Positions 1-8,210 of a DNA stretch of 37,848 bases are shown one piece after another. The notes under the pieces are model-generated. The model saw nothing but the letters and a program-made list of their open reading frames with translations, ran no database searches and had not been told where the DNA came from. The stretch covers positions 1 to 37,848 of the forward strand of contig JAEYRZ010000102.1 in NCBI GenBank assembly GCA_023435265.1, in the 5' to 3' direction. This stretch comes from Pseudomonadota bacterium (lineage in GTDB: Bacteria; Desulfobacterota; Desulfobacteria; Desulfobacterales; Desulfosarcinaceae). A program made the position numbers and the translations under genes. Numbering within the stretch: the stretch's first letter is position 1; every line of letters begins with the position of its first letter.

Positions 1-1622
1 TCCTCAGGCCACCTGTAATTCAGGCCATGGGGTGAGGCGGCGCGATAAGCGACGCCGAAGCGCAGGTCGCGCGTCATCTGGTCCGCATCGTGGTGGGTGA
101 TGATCTCGGGATTCAGGCGGCCTGAAGGGTCCAGCAGACGCTTGGTTTCCTGGAAACAGCCGTAGATGGCCGGGTAGCGCCGCTGAACGTAAGCGCTGCG
201 CAGTCGTCCGTCGCCGTGCTCGCCCGACACGGTGCCTTCGACCGAGGCGACCAGTTCGAAGACGGCGTCGGCCAGCACCCGCAGCAAGGCGATGTCGCGG
301 GGGTTCTTGAGGTCGAGCAGCGGCCGCGTATGCAGCAAACCCTTGGCGATATGGCCGTAGAGCACGAAATCGACTTCATGGCGCCGGAAGATGGCGTACA
401 GCCCCTCGAAAAAAGGCACCAGTCCGGATACCGGAACGGCCGCGTCCTCCACCAGGGCCAGGATCCTGCGTCGGCCCTTGAGCTTGTAGAGGATGGGAAC
501 CGCGGCTTTGCGCAGTGCCCAGAACTTCTGTTTCTCGGCCTCGGTCACGGCCTGATAGTGATCCCGGCCCAGCTCGGCTTCGACCAGCTGCCGCTGTATG
601 GCGGCCGCCCGGCCGGCGCATTGCTCGGCCGTGGCGCCGTCGAACTCGATGAGCAGCACATTGTCCACGTCGTCCGGAATACGGTCGCGCAGCAGCGGAT
701 CGCTTTCGCGTGCCAGGCGCAGCAGCGATTTATCCATGACTTCGATGCCGGAAGGGCCGGCCGGCATGACCTGCTGAACCGCGCGGGCCGCAGCGGCGAT
801 GTCGTCGAAGAAGGCGACCACCAGGCTGTCCGCAGCCGGCCGCGGCAGCAGCCGGAAGCGCAGGCGGGTGGTGATGCCCAGTGTCCCTTCGCTGCCGCAG
901 ATCAGGTGCTGCAGGCTGAGGCGGCCGTCGGTGAGCAAACCGCGCAGGTTGTAGCCGGCGACATTGCACTTGACCGGCGGGTAGGCCGCCTCGATGTCCG
1001 CGCGGTGTCCGCGGTACAGCGCGGCCAACGCCTGAAAATGAGGTGGCAAGCGGTCGAGCGGCAGGGCGGCGACATCGGCGAGGCGGTACACGCCGGCATC
1101 GGCGAAAACCACTTCGGCATCCAACAGGTAGTCGGCCACATTGCCGTACTTGACCGAATGCGCGCCGCTGGCGTTGGTGGCGCACATGCCGCCGAAGGTC
1201 GCATACTCGCCGCTGGAGGGATCGGGCGGGAAGAACCATCCGCTGCCGCGCAGGGCCGCTTCGAGTTCTCCCAGACGAAAGCCCGGCTCGCACTCGAACC
1301 AGCCGGCCGTGGTATCCAGCGCCAGCAGCCGGTTCATGTACTTGGAAAAGTCGACCACCAATCCCGCGCCAAGGGCGGCGCCCGTCAGGCCGCTGCCCGC
1401 GCCGCGCGCGTGGAGGGTCAGCCCGTGGGCGGCGGCGAAGCGCACGGTCCGTCGGACGTCCGCCGTGGTGCGCGGGTAGACCACAGCCGCCGGCAGCTTC
1501 AGAAAGATACTGCCGTCCGTGGCCAGCAGGTATCGGCGCAGATCGTCGCTGTGAAGTTCTCCCTCGAGATCGCGGGCCAGTTCTTCAAACGGATAGGCTG
1601 TTTCGGAATGCGAGGCGTACAT
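1..1622 (-). CDS. FAD-binding 2-hydroxyacid (D-lactate/glycolate-type) dehydrogenase, 3' end outside window
   Basis: The frame is open from an ATG at 1622 to the window edge, giving about 540 residues with no stop. The N-terminal half is a PCMH-type FAD domain: GAGSGLTGAALG near residue 75, the GGMCATNASGAHSVKYGN segment, CNVAGYNLRGLL and a GSEGTLGI flavin motif. A FAD-oxidase C-terminal domain follows, with the family's GEHGDGR signature and ending near RDLRFGVAYR. In this family the enzyme oxidises D-lactate, glycolate or a related 2-hydroxyacid and reduces flavin. In anaerobes this point of the chain is usually followed by CxxC-rich Fe-S domains in a protein of about 950 residues, so a fused Fe-S half probably lies off the left edge (inference). 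It is 11 bp downstream of the LarA-like gene on the same strand, which suggests an operon. The exact substrate is not readable. Confidence 0.88.
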   Translation of the reverse strand, partial: MYASHSETAYPFEELARDLEGELHSDDLRRYLLATDGSIFLKLPAAVVYPRTTADVRRTVRFAAAHGLTLHARGAGSGLTGAALGAGLVVDFSKYMNRLLALDTTAGWFECEPGFRLGELEAALRGSGWFFPPDPSSGEYATFGGMCATNASGAHSVKYGNVADYLLDAEVVFADAGVYRLADVAALPLDRLPPHFQALAALYRGHRADIEAAYPPVKCNVAGYNLRGLLTDGRLSLQHLICGSEGTLGITTRLRFRLLPRPAADSLVVAFFDDIAAAARAVQQVMPAGPSGIEVMDKSLLRLARESDPLLRDRIPDDVDNVLLIEFDGATAEQCAGRAAAIQRQLVEAELGRDHYQAVTEAEKQKFWALRKAAVPILYKLKGRRRILALVEDAAVPVSGLVPFFEGLYAIFRRHEVDFVLYGHIAKGLLHTRPLLDLKNPRDIALLRVLADAVFELVASVEGTVSGEHGDGRLRSAYVQRRYPAIYGCFQETKRLLDPSGRLNPEIITHHDADQMTRDLRFGVAYRAASPHGLNYRWPE

Positions 1623-1633
1623 GGTCGGGTTCT

Positions 1634-2881
1634 TCACTTCAAGTGCGCTTCCTTGCGCACCAGCAGTGAGGCATTGGGGATTACGGCCAGCGACCCGGCA
1701 TGTTGGCCGACGATCCGTCGGGCCGCTTCGGGCGAAATCACTTCGCAGCCGATCTGCGCCGCGAATGCCCCCGGAAGCTCGGTCACCAGACCGATGCGGA
1801 TGCGCCGGGTCTTGGCCATCAGGGCCAGAGCGGTGCCGCCGTTGCCCTGGTAATTTTCGGCCAGGCGGTCGAAGGCGGCTTCCCAGCCCAGTTCGAACCA
1901 GGGCAGGAAGGTCTGCGAGCCGATGCCGTCGCGGCATTGGGCCAGCAGGATCAGTCGTCCGCCGTCGCGTACGAAGGCCGCGGCATGATGCATGGCTTTA
2001 TGGCTCTGGATAAAATTGATGTCCTTGGGAAAGCCGCCGCAGGAGGCCAGGACCATGTCGAATCCGTCCGGCCGCTCAAGTTCGGTGAGCTGGGCATGCC
2101 GTGCGCAGGCCGCCGCGAAATGGGCCGGACCGCGGCCCACGCGCAGTTCGCAGACCCGGCCGTAACTGTCGAGGATGCCGTGCACGGCCAGGTCGGCCGG
2201 CCGTGCGGCCTCGCACTCGGCCAGGTCTTCGGCCAGGGGGTTGCCGGCAATGACGCCCGGCCGGCAGCCGGCAGCCAGCGAGCGGGCGGTTTTGTCCAGA
2301 AACAGGCCGTGATTGGCGTAGATGGCCTCTTTTTCACCCAGCCCCGGGAAGATCAGCTTGCGTCCGCCGCCGTAGCCGGCGAAGTAATGGTGCGATATGG
2401 CCCCGAAGGTGATCACGCAGCCGGACTCCATGAGCGCGCGCGGCAGGCGGATCGCCGTTCCGCGGCGGGTGCGGCCCAGTTCTGAGAAATCCTTCGGGTC
2501 GTCGCAGCGGTGATGCCGGAAATCGGCGATATCGTAAAGTGCGCCATAAGCGCGACGGCATTCCGCTTCTGTCTGGGGGGCGTGGGTGCCGTAGGCGATC
2601 CGGAACGCGATGGCCTTCGGGTCGGCGCCGTGCGCGGTCAAGGCTGCGTGCAGGATAGGAAGAAATTCGGGATAGCCGCACAGCCGTGTTTTGTCGGCCA
2701 CCACGACCGCCGGGCGGCGCAGGTCCAATCCCGCCGAACCCAGCACAGCGGCCAGGTCGCGGGCAAAACCGTCGGCATCCGCCAGTCGCTCGGGTTCCTT
2801 GGGCGTCAACACCTCGGAATCGCAGCGGAAGCAGAAGCCAAAGCGGTCACCGCCATAGGCCAGATCCAGGTCGCAGGCCAT
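1634..2881 (-). CDS. larA: LarA-family nickel-pincer 2-hydroxyacid racemase
   Basis: The product is 415 residues. It carries the LarA signature HYFAGYGGGRK followed by a conserved N-H. His100, His165, Lys175 and His191 match, with the same Lys-to-His spacing of 16, the His108, His174, Lys184 and His200 set of Lactobacillus LarA, as I remember it. There the lysine holds the nickel-pincer nucleotide covalently and His200 binds nickel. A D-x-T-R motif at residues 63-66 also fits. LarA itself interconverts L- and D-lactate, and relatives racemise or epimerise other 2-hydroxyacids, so the substrate is open. I chose the ATG at 2881 because a GGAAAGG ribosome site lies upstream; a start at 2944 would add 21 unlike residues. 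The neighbour 11 bp downstream is a hydroxyacid dehydrogenase, so the pair could feed both enantiomers into one oxidation route. The cofactor genes larB, larC and larE are not in the window. Confidence 0.88.
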   Translation of the reverse strand: MACDLDLAYGGDRFGFCFRCDSEVLTPKEPERLADADGFARDLAAVLGSAGLDLRRPAVVVADKTRLCGYPEFLPILHAALTAHGADPKAIAFRIAYGTHAPQTEAECRRAYGALYDIADFRHHRCDDPKDFSELGRTRRGTAIRLPRALMESGCVITFGAISHHYFAGYGGGRKLIFPGLGEKEAIYANHGLFLDKTARSLAAGCRPGVIAGNPLAEDLAECEAARPADLAVHGILDSYGRVCELRVGRGPAHFAAACARHAQLTELERPDGFDMVLASCGGFPKDINFIQSHKAMHHAAAFVRDGGRLILLAQCRDGIGSQTFLPWFELGWEAAFDRLAENYQGNGGTALALMAKTRRIRIGLVTELPGAFAAQIGCEVISPEAARRIVGQHAGSLAVIPNASLLVRKEAHLK

Positions 2882-3010
2882 GGATATCCCTTTCCATCCG
2901 AACCGTTGTTGACATGTAGCCCAACCCGGCCCGGGATTCCACATTTAAATTGCATGCGGACGGTCGGAAACATTTTGCCGCGAAGCGCGGCTGCGCGAAT
3001 GCCGTTCGGA

Positions 3011-4141
3011 TCAGTTGAGGCGCCGGGCGGGATCGTCGCGCAGCGCTGCATCCACCGCCGCCACGGGTGCCGACGGATGGGCTGCGCTCCGGATCGTGTG
3101 GCGCAGGCGGTCGCCGTAATAGCCGATCAGGGCGGTATTGTTATACCAGCAGCGGCATGGGCGCGATGTGCGCAAACGATGCCGTTCGTGTTCGAACGCG
3201 GCCGAAAACCATATTTCGCGAAAAGAATGCTCCCGGAGCGATCCGATGCGGATATGTTGTTCGAGGCAGGGATAGACATCGCCCCAGGGATCGATGCGCG
3301 CCATGAGGATGCCCGCGTAACAGCGGCGGTGTGGGTAGGCACCGGTTTTTTCGAGGCTTTTGATCAGCGTGCGCATGTATCCGTCGCCGGCGAGCGCGGT
3401 GCCGCGCAGTTGATTGCGCAAAACGGCCGGATCGAGCCGCAGATCGGCGGGCGGCAATCCGGTATAAAAGGCCTCTCCGCAGTGGTGCACCGGTTGCAGC
3501 AGAACATCATCGGCCACCCCGCGCCATCGGGTATGGAATGCTTTGATCTGTCCCTGGTTGTGGTTGGATACGGTCATGCGCACGCGCAGCACGGGCCTTC
3601 GCCGGCGCTTGACCGCCAAAAGATGGTGGATGCCGCGCTCGATCAAGGCATACGAACCCTCGACACCCCTTATGCGGTCGTGCGTTTCAGGCGTGGCGCC
3701 GTCCAGGCTGACCGTGACGCAGGTTGCGCCGCTGGCGGCGATCCGGTCGCGATAACGGTGCAGCAGCATGCCGTTCGTACACAGGTTGACCGACAGTCCG
3801 GCCTCGGCGAAGGCGTCGATGATCTCGAAGACATCCGGGCGGACCAGCGGCTCGCCGCCCGCGATGCTGATTTGATGAACCGCCAGTTTCTCTAATTCGG
3901 CGGCGACCCGGCGGTAATCGGAAAGCGTCAGGCTTTCAGACCGCGGATCGTTCCAGCGCTGGCACATCCGGCAGCGGCAATTGCAGCGGTAGGTGATGTC
4001 GAACTCCGCCATGTAGGGACCGGCTGTGGGCGGGCGTCCGATTGCATCGGCGCGCACATTGGCGCGGGAGCCGCGGAGCGTTCGCAGGAAACGCCGGGAT
4101 AGAATGATGCGGCGGTAACACCAGAAATTCTTGAAGCGCAT
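3011..4141 (-). CDS. Radical SAM protein with SPASM/twitch-like C-terminus
   Basis: The product is 376 residues. An N-terminal basic stretch precedes a radical SAM core whose cluster motif is C-x3-C-x2-C, inside YRCNCRCRMC at about residues 52-61. A glycine-rich SAM-binding stretch, ISIAGGEPL, follows. Near residue 275 the C-terminal part has C-x12-G-x4-C (CYAG to VYPC) and then a CRCW pair, which fits a SPASM or twitch auxiliary-cluster domain. Such proteins modify peptides or small molecules by radical chemistry. Here no precursor peptide gene or other partner is adjacent. It stands alone, 129 bp upstream of the LarA-like gene on the same strand and divergent from the histidine kinase at 4515. 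The family assignment is firm; the substrate is unknown. Confidence 0.85.
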   Translation of the reverse strand: MRFKNFWCYRRIILSRRFLRTLRGSRANVRADAIGRPPTAGPYMAEFDITYRCNCRCRMCQRWNDPRSESLTLSDYRRVAAELEKLAVHQISIAGGEPLVRPDVFEIIDAFAEAGLSVNLCTNGMLLHRYRDRIAASGATCVTVSLDGATPETHDRIRGVEGSYALIERGIHHLLAVKRRRRPVLRVRMTVSNHNQGQIKAFHTRWRGVADDVLLQPVHHCGEAFYTGLPPADLRLDPAVLRNQLRGTALAGDGYMRTLIKSLEKTGAYPHRRCYAGILMARIDPWGDVYPCLEQHIRIGSLREHSFREIWFSAAFEHERHRLRTSRPCRCWYNNTALIGYYGDRLRHTIRSAAHPSAPVAAVDAALRDDPARRLN

Positions 4142-4514
4142 AAGTTGATCGACATCGGCATTGGCGTCCGTCCATGATTACGGCAGGGGCCGGATACAGG
4201 ACAGGCATGAAAAAAGTATGGCAATGAATAACAACCCGCCCCCGGGATGTCAACGCACGTTGACGGCTGGTATGTGCAAGATGATGGGAACTGGTTGTGA
4301 CTGAACCCCCACCTGGGATTCCGACGTCTTGCACTACGGGACGAGATAAGGTATCAAGACCCACCAACTGGATTTGTCCTGCGAGACGTTACTCCATCCA
4401 TCCAAGCGGGTGACCGGCGAAAACAAAAACCGCGGCGAATGTAAATACCGCGGCTTTTCAGACGCAGGTGTGTATCCCCATCGGATAAAGGCAGGATCGG
4501 CGTGGTTGCATGAT
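4142..4514. other. Intergenic region between divergent radical SAM and kinase genes
   Basis: These 373 bases have no credible gene. The short frames here lack family features. The region holds the start-proximal DNA of both divergent genes and a 7+7 bp inverted repeat at 4249-4264. I could not assign a convincing -35/-10 pair to either gene. Confidence 0.5.
4249..4264. promoter_or_regulatory. Perfect inverted repeat, possible operator
   Basis: GTCAACG and CGTTGAC flank a 2-base centre. The dyad sits between two divergent genes, 107 bp from the radical SAM start and 250 bp from the kinase start. No T-run follows, so it is not a terminator. The binding protein is unknown. Confidence 0.35.
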
Positions 4515-7040
4515 ATGACACTGGATCAGCATCCCCAGGTCGTCTGGGTTCTCGTGGCGGGCCTGCTTGCCTTGGGGGTGATCGTCATTCTGTTGCTGGT
4601 TCGTTCCTGGAAGCGCAAACGCACCCAGGCGTCGCTCACTGCCGCAAATCAACGCTTTCAGAACATGTTCGACAACACCGCGGTCGCGTTGATCGAAGAA
4701 GATTTCACGGCAGTGAAAGCTGCGCTCGACCAACTGGCGGCCGAGGGCGTCACCGACTTCGAGGCCTATTTCGAAGCGCATCCCCTTTTCCTCTCACGCA
4801 TGGCCGAACTCGTACAGGTCACCGATGTCAATCCGGCGGCCTTGCGCATGTATGGCGCCGCCGATAAGGAAGCGTTCGCGTCCGTCTTCCCTTCTATTTT
4901 TGCGCCGGATACTTCTGAAGCCGTAAAGAAGCTGCTTCTCGCCATCATCGGAGGAGGGGCGCTTTTCGAGTGCGAGACCGTCAACAGGACGCTCGACCAG
5001 CACCTGATCCATGTTTTGGTCAGTCTTTCGCTGCCCGACGCCAGCGGCGGCGATTACCGGGGTATTTTCGTCAGCGTGATCGATATCACCGATCTGAAAC
5101 GCTCGGAGGATGCGCTGCGCCGAAGCGAGGAACGGTTCCGGACGGTTTTCAACCACGCCGCCAGCGGTATGGCGATGATCGATCGGGAGGGCAATTACCT
5201 GCGGGTCAACAAGGCTTTGGAACGTATGCTCGGCTATTCGGCCCAGGCGCTGATGCAGATGAACTGGCGCGATGTAACCCACCCCGACGATATTCCCCAG
5301 TCCGAGTACATGATCCAAGAGATCGCCGCCGGAAGTACTCCGCCCGCCATCGAGAAGCGCTACATCACCCGCCAGGGCCAAAGCATCTGGGCCCTGGTGA
5401 ATTTGGCCGCACTGCCCACTTCGCCGCAGGGGCCGCTGTACTATATCGCCCAGATGCAGGACATTTCCAGCATCAAGGCGGCCCGGGCCAAGCTGCAGGA
5501 GCGCGAAGAACGCTACCGTCAGATTTTCGAAGCCGACCTGAGCGGAATTTACGTTGTCACCGCCGGCCGGCAGTTGGTCATGTGCAATCTGGTCTTTGCC
5601 CGCATGCTGGGCTTCGACAGCGTCGAAGAGGTTCTGGGCAAGGATTTCGCCAGTTTTTACAAGGATCCCACGCTGGGCTCGAAAATTATTGCCGAACTGA
5701 CCCGCGACAAGAAGATCGAGCATTACGAAATGGAATTCCTGCGTTGCGACGGTAAAATCGTTCATGTCCGGATCAATGCCATCGGACGTTTCGATGATCT
5801 CGGGCGCCTGATCGAAATGCAGGGCTATATCCTGGACATCACCCGGCAGAAAAGCCTGGAATCCCAGCTGCTGCATGCTCAGAAGATGGAGTCGGTCGGT
5901 ACAATGGCCGGAGGCGTGGCGCATGATTTCAACAACCTGCTCATGGGCATCATGGGAAATGCGTCGCTGCTCATGGGGGAGTTGGGTGAATCGCACCCAT
6001 CGCTCGGCCGGCTCCAGAACATCCAGCAATACGTTGAAAGCGGCTCCGATTTAACCCGTCAGTTGCTCGGCTTCGCCAAGGGCGGCAAGTATGAAGTCCG
6101 CACCACCGACCTCAACCGCCTGATTTCGCGCAATCTGACCATGTTTGCCCGCACCCACAAAAACATCCGCGTGCATACCGAACTTCTGCCCGAACTGTGG
6201 TCCGTGGAAGCCGACCGCACGCAAATCGATCAGGTGCTCTATAATCTCTACGTCAACGCCTGGCAGGCCATGGAAAACGGAGGCGATCTTTTCATCAGTA
6301 CGGGCAATCAGGTGTTGGACACGCAGAGCGTGGCGCCGGTCGGCCTGCCGCCGGGCCGCTACGTGCAGATCACGGTCAAAGATACCGGGCACGGCATTCC
6401 TGCCGCAATCCTGCCGCGCATATTCGATCCTTTTTTCACCACCAAGGCGCGCGGGCGCGGAACCGGCTTGGGCCTCGCCTCGGCCTACGGGATCGTTAAA
6501 AGTCATGGCGGCTTTATCACCGTGCAAAGCTCGGATCAGGGGGGCGCCACGTTTTCGGTTTTCCTGCCCGCCTCCGAGAGCCGTCCCATGGAAGCGGATG
6601 CTGCCCCCCGCACAAAGGTACGCCGCGGCAGCGGAACGATTCTGCTCGTGGATGATGAGGAGATCATCATCGATGCGATCGGGGCCATGATCTCCAATCT
6701 GGGATACTCGCTCTACACGGCCGGCAGCGGCGCCGAGGCGGTCAAAATTTATCGGGAGCGGGGGGCCGTGATCGATCTGGTCATTCTGGATATGGTCATG
6801 CCGGGGATGGGCGGCGGCGAAACTTTTGAACGTCTCAAGGCCGTCGACCCGAACGTACAGGTGATTCTCTGCAGCGGCTACAGCGCCGAAGGCAACGCCG
6901 CCGAAATCCTCCGGCGCGGCTGCCGCGGATTTTTACAGAAACCTTTTTCATTGAATGAACTCTCAGGCAAACTGAGCGCTGTTTTCGAACGGCAACACGC
7001 CCGGGACTGCGCTGCCGCAGTCGATCGGAAAACCGACTGA
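4515..7040 (+). CDS. Membrane-anchored hybrid histidine kinase with PAS domains and C-terminal receiver
   Basis: The product is 841 residues. One membrane segment (about 8-30) precedes a PAS-like module with a long insertion (about 40-195), then two PAS domains (about 204-325 and 330-450). The H-box is GGVAHDFNNLL with phospho-acceptor His470, and the ATPase domain has the N-box (YNLYVNAWQAME), DTGHGIP and GTGLGLA. The C-terminal receiver (about 705-825) starts at ILLVDDEE, with acceptor Asp759 in LVILDMVMPG and the conserved lysine in LQKPF. It should sense a cytoplasmic or membrane-proximal signal and pass phosphate within itself. No output regulator is adjacent. I chose the ATG at 4515 because it places the membrane helix directly at the N-terminus; the frame opens 47 codons earlier with unconvincing sequence. 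The ribosome site is weak. The signal is unknown. Confidence 0.9.
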   Translation: MTLDQHPQVVWVLVAGLLALGVIVILLLVRSWKRKRTQASLTAANQRFQNMFDNTAVALIEEDFTAVKAALDQLAAEGVTDFEAYFEAHPLFLSRMAELVQVTDVNPAALRMYGAADKEAFASVFPSIFAPDTSEAVKKLLLAIIGGGALFECETVNRTLDQHLIHVLVSLSLPDASGGDYRGIFVSVIDITDLKRSEDALRRSEERFRTVFNHAASGMAMIDREGNYLRVNKALERMLGYSAQALMQMNWRDVTHPDDIPQSEYMIQEIAAGSTPPAIEKRYITRQGQSIWALVNLAALPTSPQGPLYYIAQMQDISSIKAARAKLQEREERYRQIFEADLSGIYVVTAGRQLVMCNLVFARMLGFDSVEEVLGKDFASFYKDPTLGSKIIAELTRDKKIEHYEMEFLRCDGKIVHVRINAIGRFDDLGRLIEMQGYILDITRQKSLESQLLHAQKMESVGTMAGGVAHDFNNLLMGIMGNASLLMGELGESHPSLGRLQNIQQYVESGSDLTRQLLGFAKGGKYEVRTTDLNRLISRNLTMFARTHKNIRVHTELLPELWSVEADRTQIDQVLYNLYVNAWQAMENGGDLFISTGNQVLDTQSVAPVGLPPGRYVQITVKDTGHGIPAAILPRIFDPFFTTKARGRGTGLGLASAYGIVKSHGGFITVQSSDQGGATFSVFLPASESRPMEADAAPRTKVRRGSGTILLVDDEEIIIDAIGAMISNLGYSLYTAGSGAEAVKIYRERGAVIDLVILDMVMPGMGGGETFERLKAVDPNVQVILCSGYSAEGNAAEILRRGCRGFLQKPFSLNELSGKLSAVFERQHARDCAAAVDRKTD

Positions 7041-7105
7041 GCCCTTGCATCGGCGCCCGGAGGCGCTACGTTATACGCGTACCCGGCACTGGGTGCTTAA
7101 CCCGC

Positions 7106-7471
7106 ATGCAAATGGATGAGGACATGATCGTCGCCCACGAAGAAGAGGTACTGGCCAGCATCATCAACAGCCCGGCAGTCCGGAACGCCGCGATGAAGGT
7201 ACTTGTCGGCCCGCAACAGGGATGGTCCGACTACGTCATGCGGATCGTCGAACTGGATGCCGAGGGTTTTTCCCCCAGGCACACCCATCCCTGGCCGCAC
7301 ATCAATTACATGCTGGAAGGCCGCGGGATACTCGAATTGAACGGCCGCGAGCATCCGGTGGAGCAAGGTTCCTACGCCTACATCCCGGCGGCGTGCGAAC
7401 ACCAGTTCAGAAATGCAGGCAGCGGCAAGTTCCGGTTCATCTGCATTGTGCCCAGGGAAGGACACCAATAA
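7106..7471 (+). CDS. Small single-domain cupin protein
   Basis: The product is 121 residues and consists of one cupin barrel. The first cupin motif reads G54-x4-H59-x-H61-x3-H65-x6-G72, so a histidine stands where most cupins have the metal-binding glutamate. The second motif ends in IPAACEHQF, giving His99 as the last likely ligand. A divalent metal such as Fe, Mn, Ni or Zn is expected (family knowledge), but the function of small cupins cannot be read from the fold. The gene starts 65 bp after the kinase gene and could be co-transcribed with it. Nearby ATGs at 7112 and 7124 are alternative starts, and none has a clearly better ribosome site. Confidence 0.8.
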   Translation: MQMDEDMIVAHEEEVLASIINSPAVRNAAMKVLVGPQQGWSDYVMRIVELDAEGFSPRHTHPWPHINYMLEGRGILELNGREHPVEQGSYAYIPAACEHQFRNAGSGKFRFICIVPREGHQ

Positions 7472-7502
7472 CGGGTTCGATTATTCGATTGTGGAGAAGC
7501 CG

Positions 7503-7706
7503 ATGAGAGGAGATGACGATTCACGCCTGTACGAATGTCCCCGCTGCCGCAAACGCACGCGGATACAGTCCGAAGCGCAGCCGCCCGATTGCTGTGACGG
7601 GACGATGGACGAGGTGAAGCTGGATCAGTGCACCCTGGCCGATACGCCCGAACATGCCCGACTGGACGGCCCTGACGAACCGTGCGACGACGGCCGGGGG
7701 GGATGA
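7503..7706 (+). CDS. Small acidic CxxC zinc-ribbon-like protein
   Basis: The product is 67 residues. CPRC at residues 11-14 and a CC pair about 15 residues later could form a small zinc or iron site. The rest is acidic and ends in a PCDDGRGG tail. The start at 7503 follows a good GGAGAAG ribosome site, and the start lies 31 bp after the cupin stop, so the two genes are probably co-transcribed. I do not know a function. Short proteins of this look (a CPxC start, a CC turn and an acidic tail) feel familiar from sulfate reducers, but I cannot name a family. Confidence 0.65.
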   Translation: MRGDDDSRLYECPRCRKRTRIQSEAQPPDCCDGTMDEVKLDQCTLADTPEHARLDGPDEPCDDGRGG

Positions 7707-7736
7707 GGCGGGGCGTAATCCTGTTGCGGATTTGCC

Positions 7737-7766
7737 TTGACATGCCCGGGATGCGCTGGTAGCAAT
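7737..7766 (+). promoter_or_regulatory. Predicted promoter of the tRNA pair
   Basis: A perfect -35 TTGACA (7737-7742) is followed after 17 bp by TAGCAAT (from 7760), a weak -10. It lies about 35 bp upstream of the first tRNA. Confidence 0.5.
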
Positions 7767-7801
7767 ACCGGCTTGACGCAGCGCCCAGGAAGTTGCGGCT
7801 C

Positions 7802-7876
7802 GGGCGGGTAGCTCAGCGGGAGAGCACCGGCCTTACAAGCCGGGGGTCACAGGTTCAAACCCTGTTCCGCCTACCA
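7802..7876 (+). tRNA. tRNA-Val (anticodon TAC)
   Basis: A full cloverleaf can be folded: D stem GCTC/GAGC, anticodon stem CCGGC/GCCGG around loop CTTACAA, T stem ACAGG/CCTGT with TTCAAAC, and an encoded CCA end. The acceptor stem pairs GGGCGGG with TCCGCCT, which gives G-U pairs at both ends. Confidence 0.95.
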
Positions 7877-7947
7877 TCTTTCTGTAAAATGTATTTTGCC
7901 GTTGCTTTTTTGGATCGCTTCCCATAGAAAGGCCACTCAACAGTTCC

Positions 7948-8024
<77 letters not shown>

Positions 8025-8035
8025 TTAAAGATCGA

Positions 8036-8064
8036 GGGTTCGGCAGCCGCCGAACCCTTTTTTT
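8036..8064 (+). terminator. Rho-independent terminator of the tRNA unit
   Basis: A perfect 9-bp stem, GGGTTCGGC/GCCGAACCC with loop AGCC, is followed by seven T. Confidence 0.93.
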
Positions 8065-8210
8065 ATGTCCGGCAATCGGGTATAGTGCGCACGGTATTCC
8101 ATTCCGCAGAGAGCACAATTCCGCCCGGCCAATTCAAAGCCATTGCTGCGAACGTTGTGAGGATGCCCCCTTTGTCCGTACGTTCAGATGACGATCCAAG
8201 GAGAGATGTA

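Noticed and set aside
216..1853. 545-residue plus-strand frame at the left edge
   Set aside because: Its sequence shows no domain; the opposite strand encodes the FAD dehydrogenase across this region.
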